From assembly GCF_014203715.1 (NCBI RefSeq), contig NZ_JACHJP010000015.1, positions 1-64,000 of the forward strand: DNA of 64,000 nucleotides, read 5' to 3'. Of the stretch, positions 50,967-60,506 are shown one piece after another; position 1 is the stretch's first letter, and every line of letters starts with the position of its first letter. The notes under the pieces were generated by a model. It was not told where the DNA came from, searched no databases, and saw only the letters and a program-made list of their open reading frames with translations. The stretch is from Streptosporangium saharense (GTDB taxonomy: Bacteria; Actinomycetota; Actinomycetes; Streptosporangiales; Streptosporangiaceae). Position numbers and translations under genes: made by a program.

Positions 50967-52406
50967 TCATCCCTGGGCCATCGCCGGTACGGCCTCCGTG
51001 GGCCTGTCCTCGTCCCGTCCCTGGCCGGAGCGGCGCAGGGAGAACAGGCTGACCGGCACTCCGACCAGCACGATGGCCGCCGCGATCACCAGGGTTCCCC
51101 GGTAGGCGTCGAGGAAGGCCGTCAGCGGGGCCACGCCGTCCGCGAGGAAGGCCGTCTGCCTGCCGTTCAGGATGGCCCCGAGGATCGTGATGCCGAGCAG
51201 GCCGAAGATCTCCCGTGAGACGTTCAGCGCGCCCGCGGCGATCCCGGCGCGGTCGGCGGGGAGCATGCCTAGCACGGTCGTGGTGACCGGAACGAGCAGG
51301 CCGCCGCCGAGCCCGTAGAGCAGGAACCACGGCAGCAGGTCGCCGATGGTGCCGCCCTGGCCGACGAAGGAGATCCCGAAGAACGCCACGGCCATCACCA
51401 GGAGGCCCACCGCCACGGTCAGCGCGGTGCCGATGAGCTGGCTGATCCTGGGGGAGAGACCGGCGCTCACGGCCATCAGCAGGGCCATCGGCACGAAGGA
51501 GGCCCCGGCCTCAAGGGGGGAGAAGCCCAGCGCGTTCTGCATGTAGAGCGCGGTGAAGAAGTAGATCCCGAACACGCCGAACGCCCACAGGCCGATCGAG
51601 AGCATGCCCCCGCTGACCACCCGCGACCTGAACAGCGACAGGTCGATCATGGGTTCCCGGCTGCGGCGCTCGATCACCACGAACGCCAGCGCCGAGGCGA
51701 CGGCCAGCCCGAACGCGCCGAGGATCTCCGGCGAGGTCCATCCGGCCCGTCCGCCCTCGATGAGCGCGTAGGTCAGGGTGAACATCGCGAGGCTCGACGT
51801 GGCCAGGCCGGGCAGGTCGAGGCCGTGCCGTACGCGCTCGTCGGAGGTGTCCCTGATCGCCCAGAGGGTCAGGCCGATCGTCGCCAGCCCGACGGGCACG
51901 TTGATCAGGTAGATCCAGCCCCAGTGCCAGTTCTCGCTGATGAATCCGCCGGTCAGCGGGCCGAGGGCCAGGGCGAGCGCGCCGACGGAGCTCCACAGGC
52001 CGATGGCGGTCGCGCGTTCCTTCGCGTCAGGGAAGACGGATCTGATCAGGGCGAGCGCGGTCGGGGTCAGGAGCGCGGCGCCGACGCCCTGCACGGCCCT
52101 GGCGGCGATCAGCGTGGCGCCGTTGGTGGCCAGGCCCGCGGCGAGGGAGGCCAGGGTGAAGACGCTCAGCCCGATCACGAAGATCCGCCGTCGTCCGAGG
52201 ACGTCGGCGAGCCGTCCTCCGGCCAGCATCAGTCCGGCGAAGACCAGGATGTAGCTGCTGACGATCCATTCGAGCCCGGACAGGCTCAGCCCGAGGTCCC
52301 GCTGGATCGTCGGCAGCGCGACGTTCACCACGTTGTTGTCGAGATATGTCGTGAAGGTCCCGAGGGAGATCGCTCCCAGTGCCCACCATCTACGGCCGGT
52401 TGCCAC
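50967..52406 (-). CDS. MFS drug exporter (DHA2, EmrB/QacA type)
   Basis: 479 aa, 14 hydrophobic segments. Motifs: TTYLDNNVVNVALPTIQRDL, motif A AGGRLADVLGRRRIFVIG, motif C GPLTGGFISENWHWGWIYLI. Extended loop EVPAMAQG at the C-terminus is cytosolic. The proton-driven export substrate is unknown. Divergent from a TetR gene across an operator-rich 82-base gap, so it is likely derepressed by its own substrate. Confidence 0.93.
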   Translation of the reverse strand: MATGRRWWALGAISLGTFTTYLDNNVVNVALPTIQRDLGLSLSGLEWIVSSYILVFAGLMLAGGRLADVLGRRRIFVIGLSVFTLASLAAGLATNGATLIAARAVQGVGAALLTPTALALIRSVFPDAKERATAIGLWSSVGALALALGPLTGGFISENWHWGWIYLINVPVGLATIGLTLWAIRDTSDERVRHGLDLPGLATSSLAMFTLTYALIEGGRAGWTSPEILGAFGLAVASALAFVVIERRSREPMIDLSLFRSRVVSGGMLSIGLWAFGVFGIYFFTALYMQNALGFSPLEAGASFVPMALLMAVSAGLSPRISQLIGTALTVAVGLLVMAVAFFGISFVGQGGTIGDLLPWFLLYGLGGGLLVPVTTTVLGMLPADRAGIAAGALNVSREIFGLLGITILGAILNGRQTAFLADGVAPLTAFLDAYRGTLVIAAAIVLVGVPVSLFSLRRSGQGRDEDRPTEAVPAMAQG

Positions 52407-52414
52407 GTCAACTC

Positions 52415-52476
52415 CTATACGGCGTACTTATACGTTGTACATGTACATGGCATAGTTGAGCTTGTACGGCGTATAG
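52415..52476. promoter_or_regulatory. Three-part operator array between MFS and TetR genes
   Basis: Two copies of TACGGCGTA (52418-52426 and 52465-52473), each a TACG-N-CGTA palindrome, sit in CTATACGGCGTAC and GTACGGCGTATAG, which mirror each other apart from the central base. Midway lies the perfect 12-bp palindrome TGTACATGTACA (52436-52447). The arrangement is symmetrical about the divergent promoters. Confidence 0.7.
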
Positions 52477-52488
52477 TTGTCAACCGTG

Positions 52489-53157
52489 ATGGGAAAACTG
52501 ACCCGCGACGCCGTCATCGAGCAGGCTCTGCGCATCGGTGACGACGAGGGACTCCAGGCGGTGACCATCAGGCGGCTCGCCCAGGACCTGGGTGTCACGC
52601 CCATGGCGCTGTACTGGCACTTCAAGAACAAGGAGCAGCTCACCGTCGGCATGGGCGACCACCTCGTGCGCGGCTTCGCGACCGAGGAGGACGCGACCGG
52701 GCCGTGGAACGAGCGGCTGCGCAGGCTCGTCGGCGGCCTGGTCGACGTGCTGCGGCGGCACGCGTGCGCCGCCTCCGTGCTTGAGGAAGTGGACCAGATG
52801 GAGGTGCCGAGCTTCCTGCGCGTGTGGGACACCGCTCTCGGCCTGATCAACCAGGCCGGGTTCACCTACGAGGAGAGCTGCCTGATCGCCAGATACCTCC
52901 TGAAGGGCGCCATCGCCCTCGCCGGAGGGGAGGCCCGCGACAGGCACGGGCGGTCGGACCTGGAGGCGGCGGAGGCCAGACGGGTCAAGCGGCTCGGCCT
53001 GCAGTCGCTGCCACGCGACTCCTACCCGCACATCGTGGAGATGGCCGCCCCGCTCGTGGACGGCTGCTCGGCCGAGGTCTACGACACCTTCGGCGTCGAT
53101 CTGCTGATCGGCGGTGTCGAGGTCATGGCGGCCCGCCGTACGGCATCGTCAGCGTGA
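52489..53157 (+). CDS. TetR-family transcriptional regulator
   Basis: 222 aa. The HTH reads LTRDAVIEQALRIGDDEGLQ, AVTIRRLAQDLGVTPMALYW, HFKNKEQL (residues 3-50), as in the TetR_C_1 tetracycline-type group, and the C-terminal domain is long and helical. A TATAGT box at 52472-52477 lies 11 bases upstream of ATG 52489, so the mRNA is probably leaderless. GTG 52486 is also possible. The 3' end overlaps the convergent MFS gene by nine bases. Confidence 0.92.
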   Translation: MGKLTRDAVIEQALRIGDDEGLQAVTIRRLAQDLGVTPMALYWHFKNKEQLTVGMGDHLVRGFATEEDATGPWNERLRRLVGGLVDVLRRHACAASVLEEVDQMEVPSFLRVWDTALGLINQAGFTYEESCLIARYLLKGAIALAGGEARDRHGRSDLEAAEARRVKRLGLQSLPRDSYPHIVEMAAPLVDGCSAEVYDTFGVDLLIGGVEVMAARRTASSA

Positions 53158-54645
53158 GGCGCTGACCTCTTCCGGTACGGCTGGGCGCCCCTTCGGCGTC
53201 CTGGCGAGCGCGGCGCAGACGGCACCGGCGAGCGCGACCGCGAACAGCACCGCGTAGGTCCTGTGGAAACCGGTCATGAGCTGCTCGACGGCGACCGGCG
53301 AGACGCTGGACAGCGTCCCCGCGTAAACCTGGCCGCGCAGCTCGGCGCTGACCGGGCTGGTCAGCACGCTCAGCGTGACCGCGACGCTGAGCACGACCCC
53401 GACGTTGATCACCATCAGCCGGAAACCGTTCACCACGCCGAGACTGCCGCTGGGCAGCGCGGCCATGACCTGGGTGGTGTTCCCGGTCAGGAAGACCCCG
53501 TTGCCGCCCCCGCACAGCAGCAGCCCACCCCCGACGATCCAGTACGGCGTCGCCGGATCGGTGGTCATCGCCAGCACGCCGAGGCCCGTCACGCTCATCA
53601 CGGCCCCGCCGACGCTCATCGCGTAGGGGGAGATCCTGCGGCCGAGCGCGCCCGCGAGCGGTGAGGCGATCCCCAGGCCGATCGGCAGCGGGAGCACGCC
53701 GAGCGCCGCGGTGACGGCGTCCACGCCCCTGGCCGCCTGGAAGTACAGCGCGACCAGCAGGATCAGCGCGGCGCGGGCCAGCGCGCTGCAGAAGGAGGCC
53801 GCGTTGGCGAAGGCCAGCATCCGCCGCCCGAACAGCCGCAGGTCCAGCACCGGATTGGAGGTCCTGCGCTCGACGAGGAACAGCAGCGGGGCCAGGACCG
53901 TGACGACCACGGCGCCGGTGATCACCACGGGGCTGGACAGGCCGCGGGAGCCCGCCTCGGAGAGCGCGACGAGCGCGGCGGAGAGCATGGCGAACACCAG
54001 GAGGTTGCCGAGGATGTCGATCGGTTCGCGGCGGCCACGCGGTGTCCTGCGCAGGGTGGCGGCGCCCCAGACGACGGCGGCCAGCGCGGGCGGCACGTTC
54101 ACCCAGAAGATCCACTGCCAGCCCGCGGCCTGCGCGACCAGTCCGCCGAGCGTGGGACCGGCGAGCTGGGCGACCGACAGGGTGCCGATGTAGACGCCCA
54201 TGCCCTGGCTGAGCCGGTCCGGGGGGAAGGCGTCCGTGATGATCACGGTTCCGTTGGCCAGGATCATCGCCGCCCCGACGGCCTGGAGCACCCGCATCGC
54301 GACCAGGAACCACACCCCCGGCGACAGCCCCGCCAGCAGCGACGCCACCGCGAAGAGGGCGAATCCGGTCAGGTAGACCTCCCTGCGCCCGAGCAGGTCG
54401 GCCACCCTGCCGAAGAACACCAGGCACGCGGTGTTGACGAGCAGGAACGACAGCAGGATCCACCCCGAGGCGAACGCGTCGGCGTGGAAGTGCCTGACGA
54501 CCTCGGGCAACGCGACGTTGAGCGTGCTGCCCGAGATGCCGATGAGCAGCATGCCGAGGCTGGTCACCGAGCAGACGCGCCAGGCGTGCCGGAGCTTCGC
54601 GGCGTATTCGGGGGAGTCTGGCACGTCCTGGGGGTTGGCGACCAT
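53149..54645 (-). CDS. MFS transporter (DHA2-like)
   Basis: 498 aa, about 14 hydrophobic segments. Motifs: GISGSTLNVALPEVVRHFHA, FFGRVADLLGRREVYLTG and GPTLGGLVAQAAGWQWIFWV. The loop GNTTQVMAALPSGSLGVVNG is typical of the group. Overlaps the TetR gene end by nine bases. The upstream side has three inverted repeats toward the collagen-like gene. Substrate unknown. Confidence 0.92.
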   Translation of the reverse strand: MVANPQDVPDSPEYAAKLRHAWRVCSVTSLGMLLIGISGSTLNVALPEVVRHFHADAFASGWILLSFLLVNTACLVFFGRVADLLGRREVYLTGFALFAVASLLAGLSPGVWFLVAMRVLQAVGAAMILANGTVIITDAFPPDRLSQGMGVYIGTLSVAQLAGPTLGGLVAQAAGWQWIFWVNVPPALAAVVWGAATLRRTPRGRREPIDILGNLLVFAMLSAALVALSEAGSRGLSSPVVITGAVVVTVLAPLLFLVERRTSNPVLDLRLFGRRMLAFANAASFCSALARAALILLVALYFQAARGVDAVTAALGVLPLPIGLGIASPLAGALGRRISPYAMSVGGAVMSVTGLGVLAMTTDPATPYWIVGGGLLLCGGGNGVFLTGNTTQVMAALPSGSLGVVNGFRLMVINVGVVLSVAVTLSVLTSPVSAELRGQVYAGTLSSVSPVAVEQLMTGFHRTYAVLFAVALAGAVCAALARTPKGRPAVPEEVSASR

Positions 54646-54663
54646 ATATCCCAGTTTGACCTA

Positions 54664-54676
54664 CCGGGATTCCCGG
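54664..54676. promoter_or_regulatory. 13-bp palindrome upstream of MFS gene
   Basis: CCGGGA-T-TCCCGG, perfect 6-bp arms, 18 bases from the MFS start codon. Confidence 0.4.
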
Positions 54677-54715
54677 CACCTTCGAGGGTCCCGTCTACCT
54701 GCGCGGATGACGGCG

Positions 54716-54739
54716 ATATGAAAACGTGACGTTTCATAT
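54716..54739. promoter_or_regulatory. AT-rich operator palindrome
   Basis: ATATGAAA, spacer ACGTGACG, TTTCATAT: perfect 8-bp arms, with a nested ACGT-G-ACGT. It lies between the divergent MFS and collagen-like genes in a GC-rich genome, so the AT-rich arms stand out. Confidence 0.55.
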
Positions 54740-54787
54740 GGCAACGGTTGGAACGGTTCAAGCGTGTCCTAAATGACCCCTTCCACC

Positions 54788-54804
54788 ACACCAGTAACTG
54801 GTGT
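54788..54804. promoter_or_regulatory. 17-bp palindrome in the collagen-like gene leader
   Basis: ACACCAGT-A-ACTGGTGT, perfect 8-bp arms, ending 17 bases before the GTG start and just before the AGGA site. It could be an operator or an mRNA hairpin that hides or presents the ribosome binding site. Confidence 0.6.
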
Positions 54805-54821
54805 AGCAGAGAGGAAGCCTC

Positions 54822-55766
54822 GTGGCTTTCAAGGTGCCGGGCGCCCGCACACTCAGTGTCGCGGCCGTCGGAGTGCTGGCCGGAACCATGCTCACCGTGG
54901 GCGGCAGCGCCGTCGCCGCCACGGCCGGTTCCGAGGTTCACGCCTGTGTGAACAAGAAGACGCGTTACGCCAGGATCGTGAACGCGTCCGCCGTGTGCAG
55001 GACCACCGAGATCCGGGTGACCTGGGGTGACGGCAGCGGCGGCAGCCAGGGCATCGCCAGCTCCGGCCCCCGTGGGCCGCAGGGCGCGCCGGGCAAGGAC
55101 GGGGCACAGGGTCCGGCCGGTCCGCAGGGCCTCAAGGGCGACCGCGGCTTCCCGGGCAAGCAGGGCCCGCAGGGCCTCAAGGGTGACAAGGGCGAGCAGG
55201 GTCCCCAGGGCGTCCCCGGCAAGGACGGCAAGGACGGCAAGGACGGCGAGCAGGGCCCCAAGGGCGAGCAGGGCGCTCAGGGCCCGCAGGGTCTCAAGGG
55301 TGACAAGGGCGAGCCTGGGGCCAAGGGCGAGCAGGGTCCCCAGGGTCCGGCCGGCAAGAACGGTACGGACGGCAAGAACGGCCGTGACGGCGAGAACGGC
55401 AGGCCCGGTTCCCAGGGTCCCAAGGGTGAAAAGGGCGAGCAGGGCGCCCAGGGCCCGAAGGGTGAGCAGGGTCCGGCCGGTCCGCAGGGCCCCAAGGGCG
55501 AGCCGGGCAGCGGCGGCGGGAACGTCACGCTGAGCGTGCGCACCGCCTCGGCCAGCCTCGACAGCAGCGGCGGTACGGCGAGCTGCAACACGGGCGAGCT
55601 CGCGACCGGTGGCGGCTACAGCATCAGCGACAACAAGTACGTCGCCTCCAAGTCGGCTCCCAACGGCTCCAACGGCTGGAGCGTCGAGCTGGAGAAGATC
55701 CTCTCGGGCAGCAGCGGCTACGGCTCCAAGGGCTCCGTCTACGTGGTCTGCCTGAAGAAGTCCTGA
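54822..55766 (+). CDS. Secreted collagen-like protein with Gly-X-Y repeats
   Basis: 314 aa. A Sec signal peptide (1-33, ending AVAA) leads to a globular domain with Cys42 and Cys59. Then about 49 Gly-X-Y triplets (residues 82-229) use Lys-Gly-Asp/Glu and Pro-Gln patterns such as GPQGLKGDKGE. A Ser/Gly-rich C-terminal domain with two Cys (SCNTGEL and VVCLKK) follows and may trimerise. GTG 54822 is preceded by AGGA nine bases away. Bacterial collagens form triple helices on cell or spore surfaces. That role is inferred. No anchor motif, so it is presumably secreted or surface-associated. Confidence 0.93.
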   Translation: MAFKVPGARTLSVAAVGVLAGTMLTVGGSAVAATAGSEVHACVNKKTRYARIVNASAVCRTTEIRVTWGDGSGGSQGIASSGPRGPQGAPGKDGAQGPAGPQGLKGDRGFPGKQGPQGLKGDKGEQGPQGVPGKDGKDGKDGEQGPKGEQGAQGPQGLKGDKGEPGAKGEQGPQGPAGKNGTDGKNGRDGENGRPGSQGPKGEKGEQGAQGPKGEQGPAGPQGPKGEPGSGGGNVTLSVRTASASLDSSGGTASCNTGELATGGGYSISDNKYVASKSAPNGSNGWSVELEKILSGSSGYGSKGSVYVVCLKKS

Positions 55767-55805
55767 CGTCCGCGGCGCACGCCGTACGGAACGACAGGAT
55801 CCCGC

Positions 55806-55850
55806 GAGTCGCGTGAGGGCGGGCTCGGGACACCCAACCTCACGCGACTC
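55806..55850. terminator. Hairpin with 13-bp perfect arms
   Basis: GAGTCGCGTGAGG pairs with CCTCACGCGACTC around a 19-base loop, 40 bases after the collagen-like gene stop. Confidence 0.6.
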
Positions 55851-55862
55851 CGCGCAGGACCA

Positions 55863-55902
55863 GGAAGGTCCCTCTCCGGCCGCACTCCGGGAGGGACCTT
55901 CC
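55863..55902. terminator. Strong hairpin terminator
   Basis: GGAAGGTCCCTC pairs with GAGGGACCTTCC, extended by an inner CCGG/CCGG pairing, followed by GTCTTTCG. The most conventional intrinsic terminator in the window. It would end the collagen-like transcript and the opposing small-gene transcript. Confidence 0.85.
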
Positions 55903-55930
55903 GTCTTTCGTGCTCGGTGGCGCCCCCGGG

Positions 55931-56071
55931 TCACCGATCACGGTCGCGGGAGGCACCCCTCCAGATGATCGTCATGCCGACGGCGAGGACGACCAGGGCG
56001 ACGGCCACGATGATCCCCTTGACCAGCAGGTCGTGCAGCAGGTGGCCGAGCAGTTCCGAACCCCCGGTCAC
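55931..56071 (-). CDS. 46-residue membrane protein, translationally coupled
   Basis: GTG start at 56071 overlaps the previous gene stop (GTGA). The peptide has a 16-residue polar N-terminus (SELLGHLLHDLL) and one hydrophobic helix (GIIVAVALVVLAVGMTIIW) ending in a basic tail (RGASRDRDR). The coupling and the sensible termination before a hairpin argue that it is real. Forms a two-gene operon with the 92-residue protein, presumably a membrane partner. Confidence 0.65.
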   Translation of the reverse strand: MTGGSELLGHLLHDLLVKGIIVAVALVVLAVGMTIIWRGASRDRDR

Positions 56072-56346
56072 CGGTTGTCCTTCCCGCGGCGGTCGTCCTC
56101 CAGATAGCGGGCGGCGAACCTGACCGCCTCACCGGCCAGCCGCCCACGGGAACCACCTCGCCGGGGTCGTACGGCGTCGCGGGCGGCGAGATAGTCGGCG
56201 GCGGTCTCCGCGTATCGGCGGACCTGCGCGCCCCTGCCCCGGCGCCTGAGCGTGACGGCGACGCCGAACAGGACCAGGGCGACCACCACGAGACCCCCGG
56301 CGATCAGTCCGAACCTGACGAGCATCAGGGTGAGCACCGTTTCCAC
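56068..56346 (-). CDS. 92-residue single-pass membrane protein
   Basis: One N-terminal helix (residues about 8-32, VRFGLIAGGLVVVALVLFGV) followed by a strongly basic cytosolic tail (TLRRRGRGAQVRRY, GGSRGRLAGEAVRFAARYLE). No known domain. The GTG start has GGAGGAG three bases upstream. It is the first gene of a small operon divergent from a TetR gene and lies under two tandem TetR-type operators. Possibly a stress- or drug-inducible membrane factor. The signal is unknown. Confidence 0.75.
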   Translation of the reverse strand: METVLTLMLVRFGLIAGGLVVVALVLFGVAVTLRRRGRGAQVRRYAETAADYLAARDAVRPRRGGSRGRLAGEAVRFAARYLEDDRRGKDNR

Positions 56347-56354
56347 GGCTCCTC

Positions 56355-56404
56355 CTTCGATTTATCACAGGTGTGATAAATCGAAGGTATCACAGGTGTG
56401 ATAA
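56355..56404. promoter_or_regulatory. Two tandem TetR operators with near-perfect dyad
   Basis: TATCACA-GG-TGTGATA occurs at 56364-56379 and 56389-56404, 25 bases apart. The first is embedded in a longer dyad whose arms extend to 16 bp (CCTTCGATTTATCACA and its complement, 56355-56388). The gap between the small operon and the TetR gene contains little else. Confidence 0.8.
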
Positions 56405-56412
56405 AAAGAGGC

Positions 56413-57042
56413 ATGCCCAAGCAGGTGGATCCGGTCGCCCGTCGCGCCGACGTCGTGGACGCGCTGTTCAGGGTCGTCTTCAGGGAGGGTCTGCAACGGG
56501 CGTCCCTGCGCGCCGTGGCGGACGAGGCAGGGCTGAACATCGGCTCCCTGCGGCACTACTTCGCCAACCAGCAGGAGCTGATGGGCTTCGCCATGCGGGC
56601 CATGCTCGACCGGGTGAGCGGGCGGCTGATGCGTCGCATCGACGAGGCGGGGGACGTGGGCGCCCTCACCCTGGAGCAGCGGCGACGGCTCTCCCTCGAC
56701 CTGCTCGCCGAACTGCTTCCCCTCGACGAGACCCGCCGCGTCGAGGTCGCGGTCTTCGTCGACTTCGTCACCGCGGCCAGGACCCACCCGGCGATCGACG
56801 CCGGGCTCGCCCGCGAGGCCGCCGTGGGGGCGCGGGCCCTCGTCAGGAGGATCCTCCGGCGCGCGATGGACTCCGAGACCCTGCGGCCCGACCTGGACCT
56901 CGACGTCGAGACCGAACGGCTCAGCTCACTGATCGACGGCCTCAGCCTGAACACCGTTCTCTACCCCGACCTGCTGTCGCCGGAGGCCTGCCTCGACGTC
57001 CTGCGGGACCATCTCGACGGCCTGACCCGTCAGGGGAGCTGA
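56413..57042 (+). CDS. TetR-family transcriptional regulator
   Basis: 209 aa. The HTH reads RRADVVDALFRVVFREGLQR, ASLRAVADEAGLNIGSLRHY, F (residues 10-52). The C-terminal domain fits the TetR_C_6/BetI-like type with CLDVLRDHLDGL. ATG 56413 lies 8 bases after the second operator. An in-frame GTG at 56398 would be inside it. Likely autoregulated repressor of the divergent pair of tiny membrane proteins. Confidence 0.9.
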   Translation: MPKQVDPVARRADVVDALFRVVFREGLQRASLRAVADEAGLNIGSLRHYFANQQELMGFAMRAMLDRVSGRLMRRIDEAGDVGALTLEQRRRLSLDLLAELLPLDETRRVEVAVFVDFVTAARTHPAIDAGLAREAAVGARALVRRILRRAMDSETLRPDLDLDVETERLSSLIDGLSLNTVLYPDLLSPEACLDVLRDHLDGLTRQGS

Positions 57043-57126
57043 TTGTCCCCTCCTCGGACACGAGGAGCGAGGTTACAGTCACCGTGAGTACTTCAAGCCG
57101 GGAGCCCCGCGAGAAGGGAAACCTCC

Positions 57127-57252
57127 ATGGGAAAGCACGAGGGCAAGCCCGTCGAGGAGAAGGACTTCGTACCGTCGCTGACCAGGCAGCAGGCAGACCC
57201 CCGGACCAGGCCGGGCAAGCACGAGAAGCCGGAGCAGGAGCAGGAGCAGTGA
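57127..57252 (+). CDS. Small hydrophilic protein, 41 aa
   Basis: ATG preceded by GGGAAA eight bases upstream. The peptide is charged and Gln/Glu-rich (KHEGKPVEEKDFVPSLTRQQ then KHEKPEQEQEQ), without hydrophobic core, so disordered. The stop overlaps the next tiny ORF by four bases. Downstream of a TetR gene by 84 bases. No family known to me. Confidence 0.45.
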   Translation: MGKHEGKPVEEKDFVPSLTRQQADPRTRPGKHEKPEQEQEQ

Positions 57253-57326
57253 CCGGCGCGCCGGGAGCCGGGACCAGGGCGCGCGAGAACCGCGAAAACA
57301 GGGCCGAAAAGCACGAAGAGCCGTGA
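57249..57326 (+). CDS. Possible 25-residue peptide, overlapping start
   Basis: GTG at 57249 overlaps the previous TGA (GTGA), and the ORF ends seven bases before a perfect 40-base palindrome. The sequence is basic/Glu-rich (TRARENRENRAEKHEEP) and shares the KHE and RENR charge patterns with its upstream neighbour. It could be a chance open frame. Confidence 0.25.
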   Translation: MTGAPGAGTRARENRENRAEKHEEP

Positions 57327-57332
57327 GAAACG

Positions 57333-57372
57333 CCGTCGGGGGGTACGGCTCGCGAGCCGTACCCCCCGACGG
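57333..57372. terminator. 40-base perfect palindrome, bidirectional terminator
   Basis: Two 20-base arms, beginning CCGTCGGGGGGTACGG and meeting at CTCGCGAG, are exactly complementary. It lies between the plus-strand small ORFs and the purL stop, so both transcripts would end in a very stable hairpin. It includes GTACGGC and its complement. Confidence 0.85.
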
Positions 57373-57379
57373 GGAAGGA

Positions 57380-59649
<2,270 letters not shown>

Positions 59650-59653
<4 letters not shown>

Positions 59654-60333
59654 AGGTTCACCAGCTTCTTCAGGACGGAGGTGAAGAACCCGCGGCCGTC
59701 CGTGCTCGGGGCGCCGGTGAGGTCCTCGACCGCGTGCTCGGGGTGCGGCATGAGGCCGACGATGTTGCCCGCCTCGTTGCGGATGCCCGCGATGTCGTTC
59801 AGCGAGCCGTTCGGGTTGCCCCCGACGTAGCGGAAGACGACCTGCCCGTTGGCCTCGATGGCGCTCAGGGTCTCCTGGTCGGCCACGTAGCGGCCCTCGC
59901 CGTGCTTGATCGGCAGCACGATCTCCTGGCCCTCGGTGAAGTCGGAGGTCCAGGGGGTCGCGGTGCTCTCGACCCGGATGCCCTGGTCGCGGCAGATGTA
60001 GTGCAGCCCCGCGTTGCGCATCAGCGCGCCGGGCAGCAGGTGGGCCTCGCAGAGGATCTGGAAGCCGTTGCAGGTGCCCAGGACGGGAAGCCCGGCCCTG
60101 GCCGCCGGGATCAGCTCCTCCATCAGGGGCGCGAACCTGGAGATGGCCCCGCACCGCAGGTAGTCCCCGTAGGAGAACCCGCCGGGCAGGAAGACCGCGT
60201 CCACCCCCTTGAGATCGGGGTCGGCGTGCCACAGCGGAACGGCCTCGCCGCCCGCGTGACGCACGGCACGGGCCGCGTCCTGATCGTCAAGAGTTCCGGG
60301 AAAAATGACGACGCCCACGCGGGCAGCACTCAT
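59650..60333 (-). CDS. purQ: Phosphoribosylformylglycinamidine synthase subunit (glutaminase)
   Basis: 227 aa class I amidotransferase domain supplying ammonia to PurL. Catalytic Cys is in LGTCNGFQIL, and the His-x-Glu is in GLMPHPEHAVED. The N-terminus VGVVIFPGTLDDQDAARAVR and LPGGFSYGDYLR complete the signature. ATG 60333 has GGAGGGGAA upstream, so the ORF start at 60351 is not used. The ATP-binding protein gene separates it from purS. Confidence 0.96.
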
Positions 60334-60506
60334 GACAGCGTTCCCCTCCACAAACGAGCGCCGCGCCGGTGTCTCTCACGGTGGACAGCGGTCTGCGGCG
60401 GTGCGCCCAGGCTATCCGTTCCCGGCAGGCGGGTCACACGCGCAGGTCGCCGGGCCGTACGGCATGGCCTTGTCAGGCACGTGACCTGGTGAAACTGTGG
60501 GCTCTC

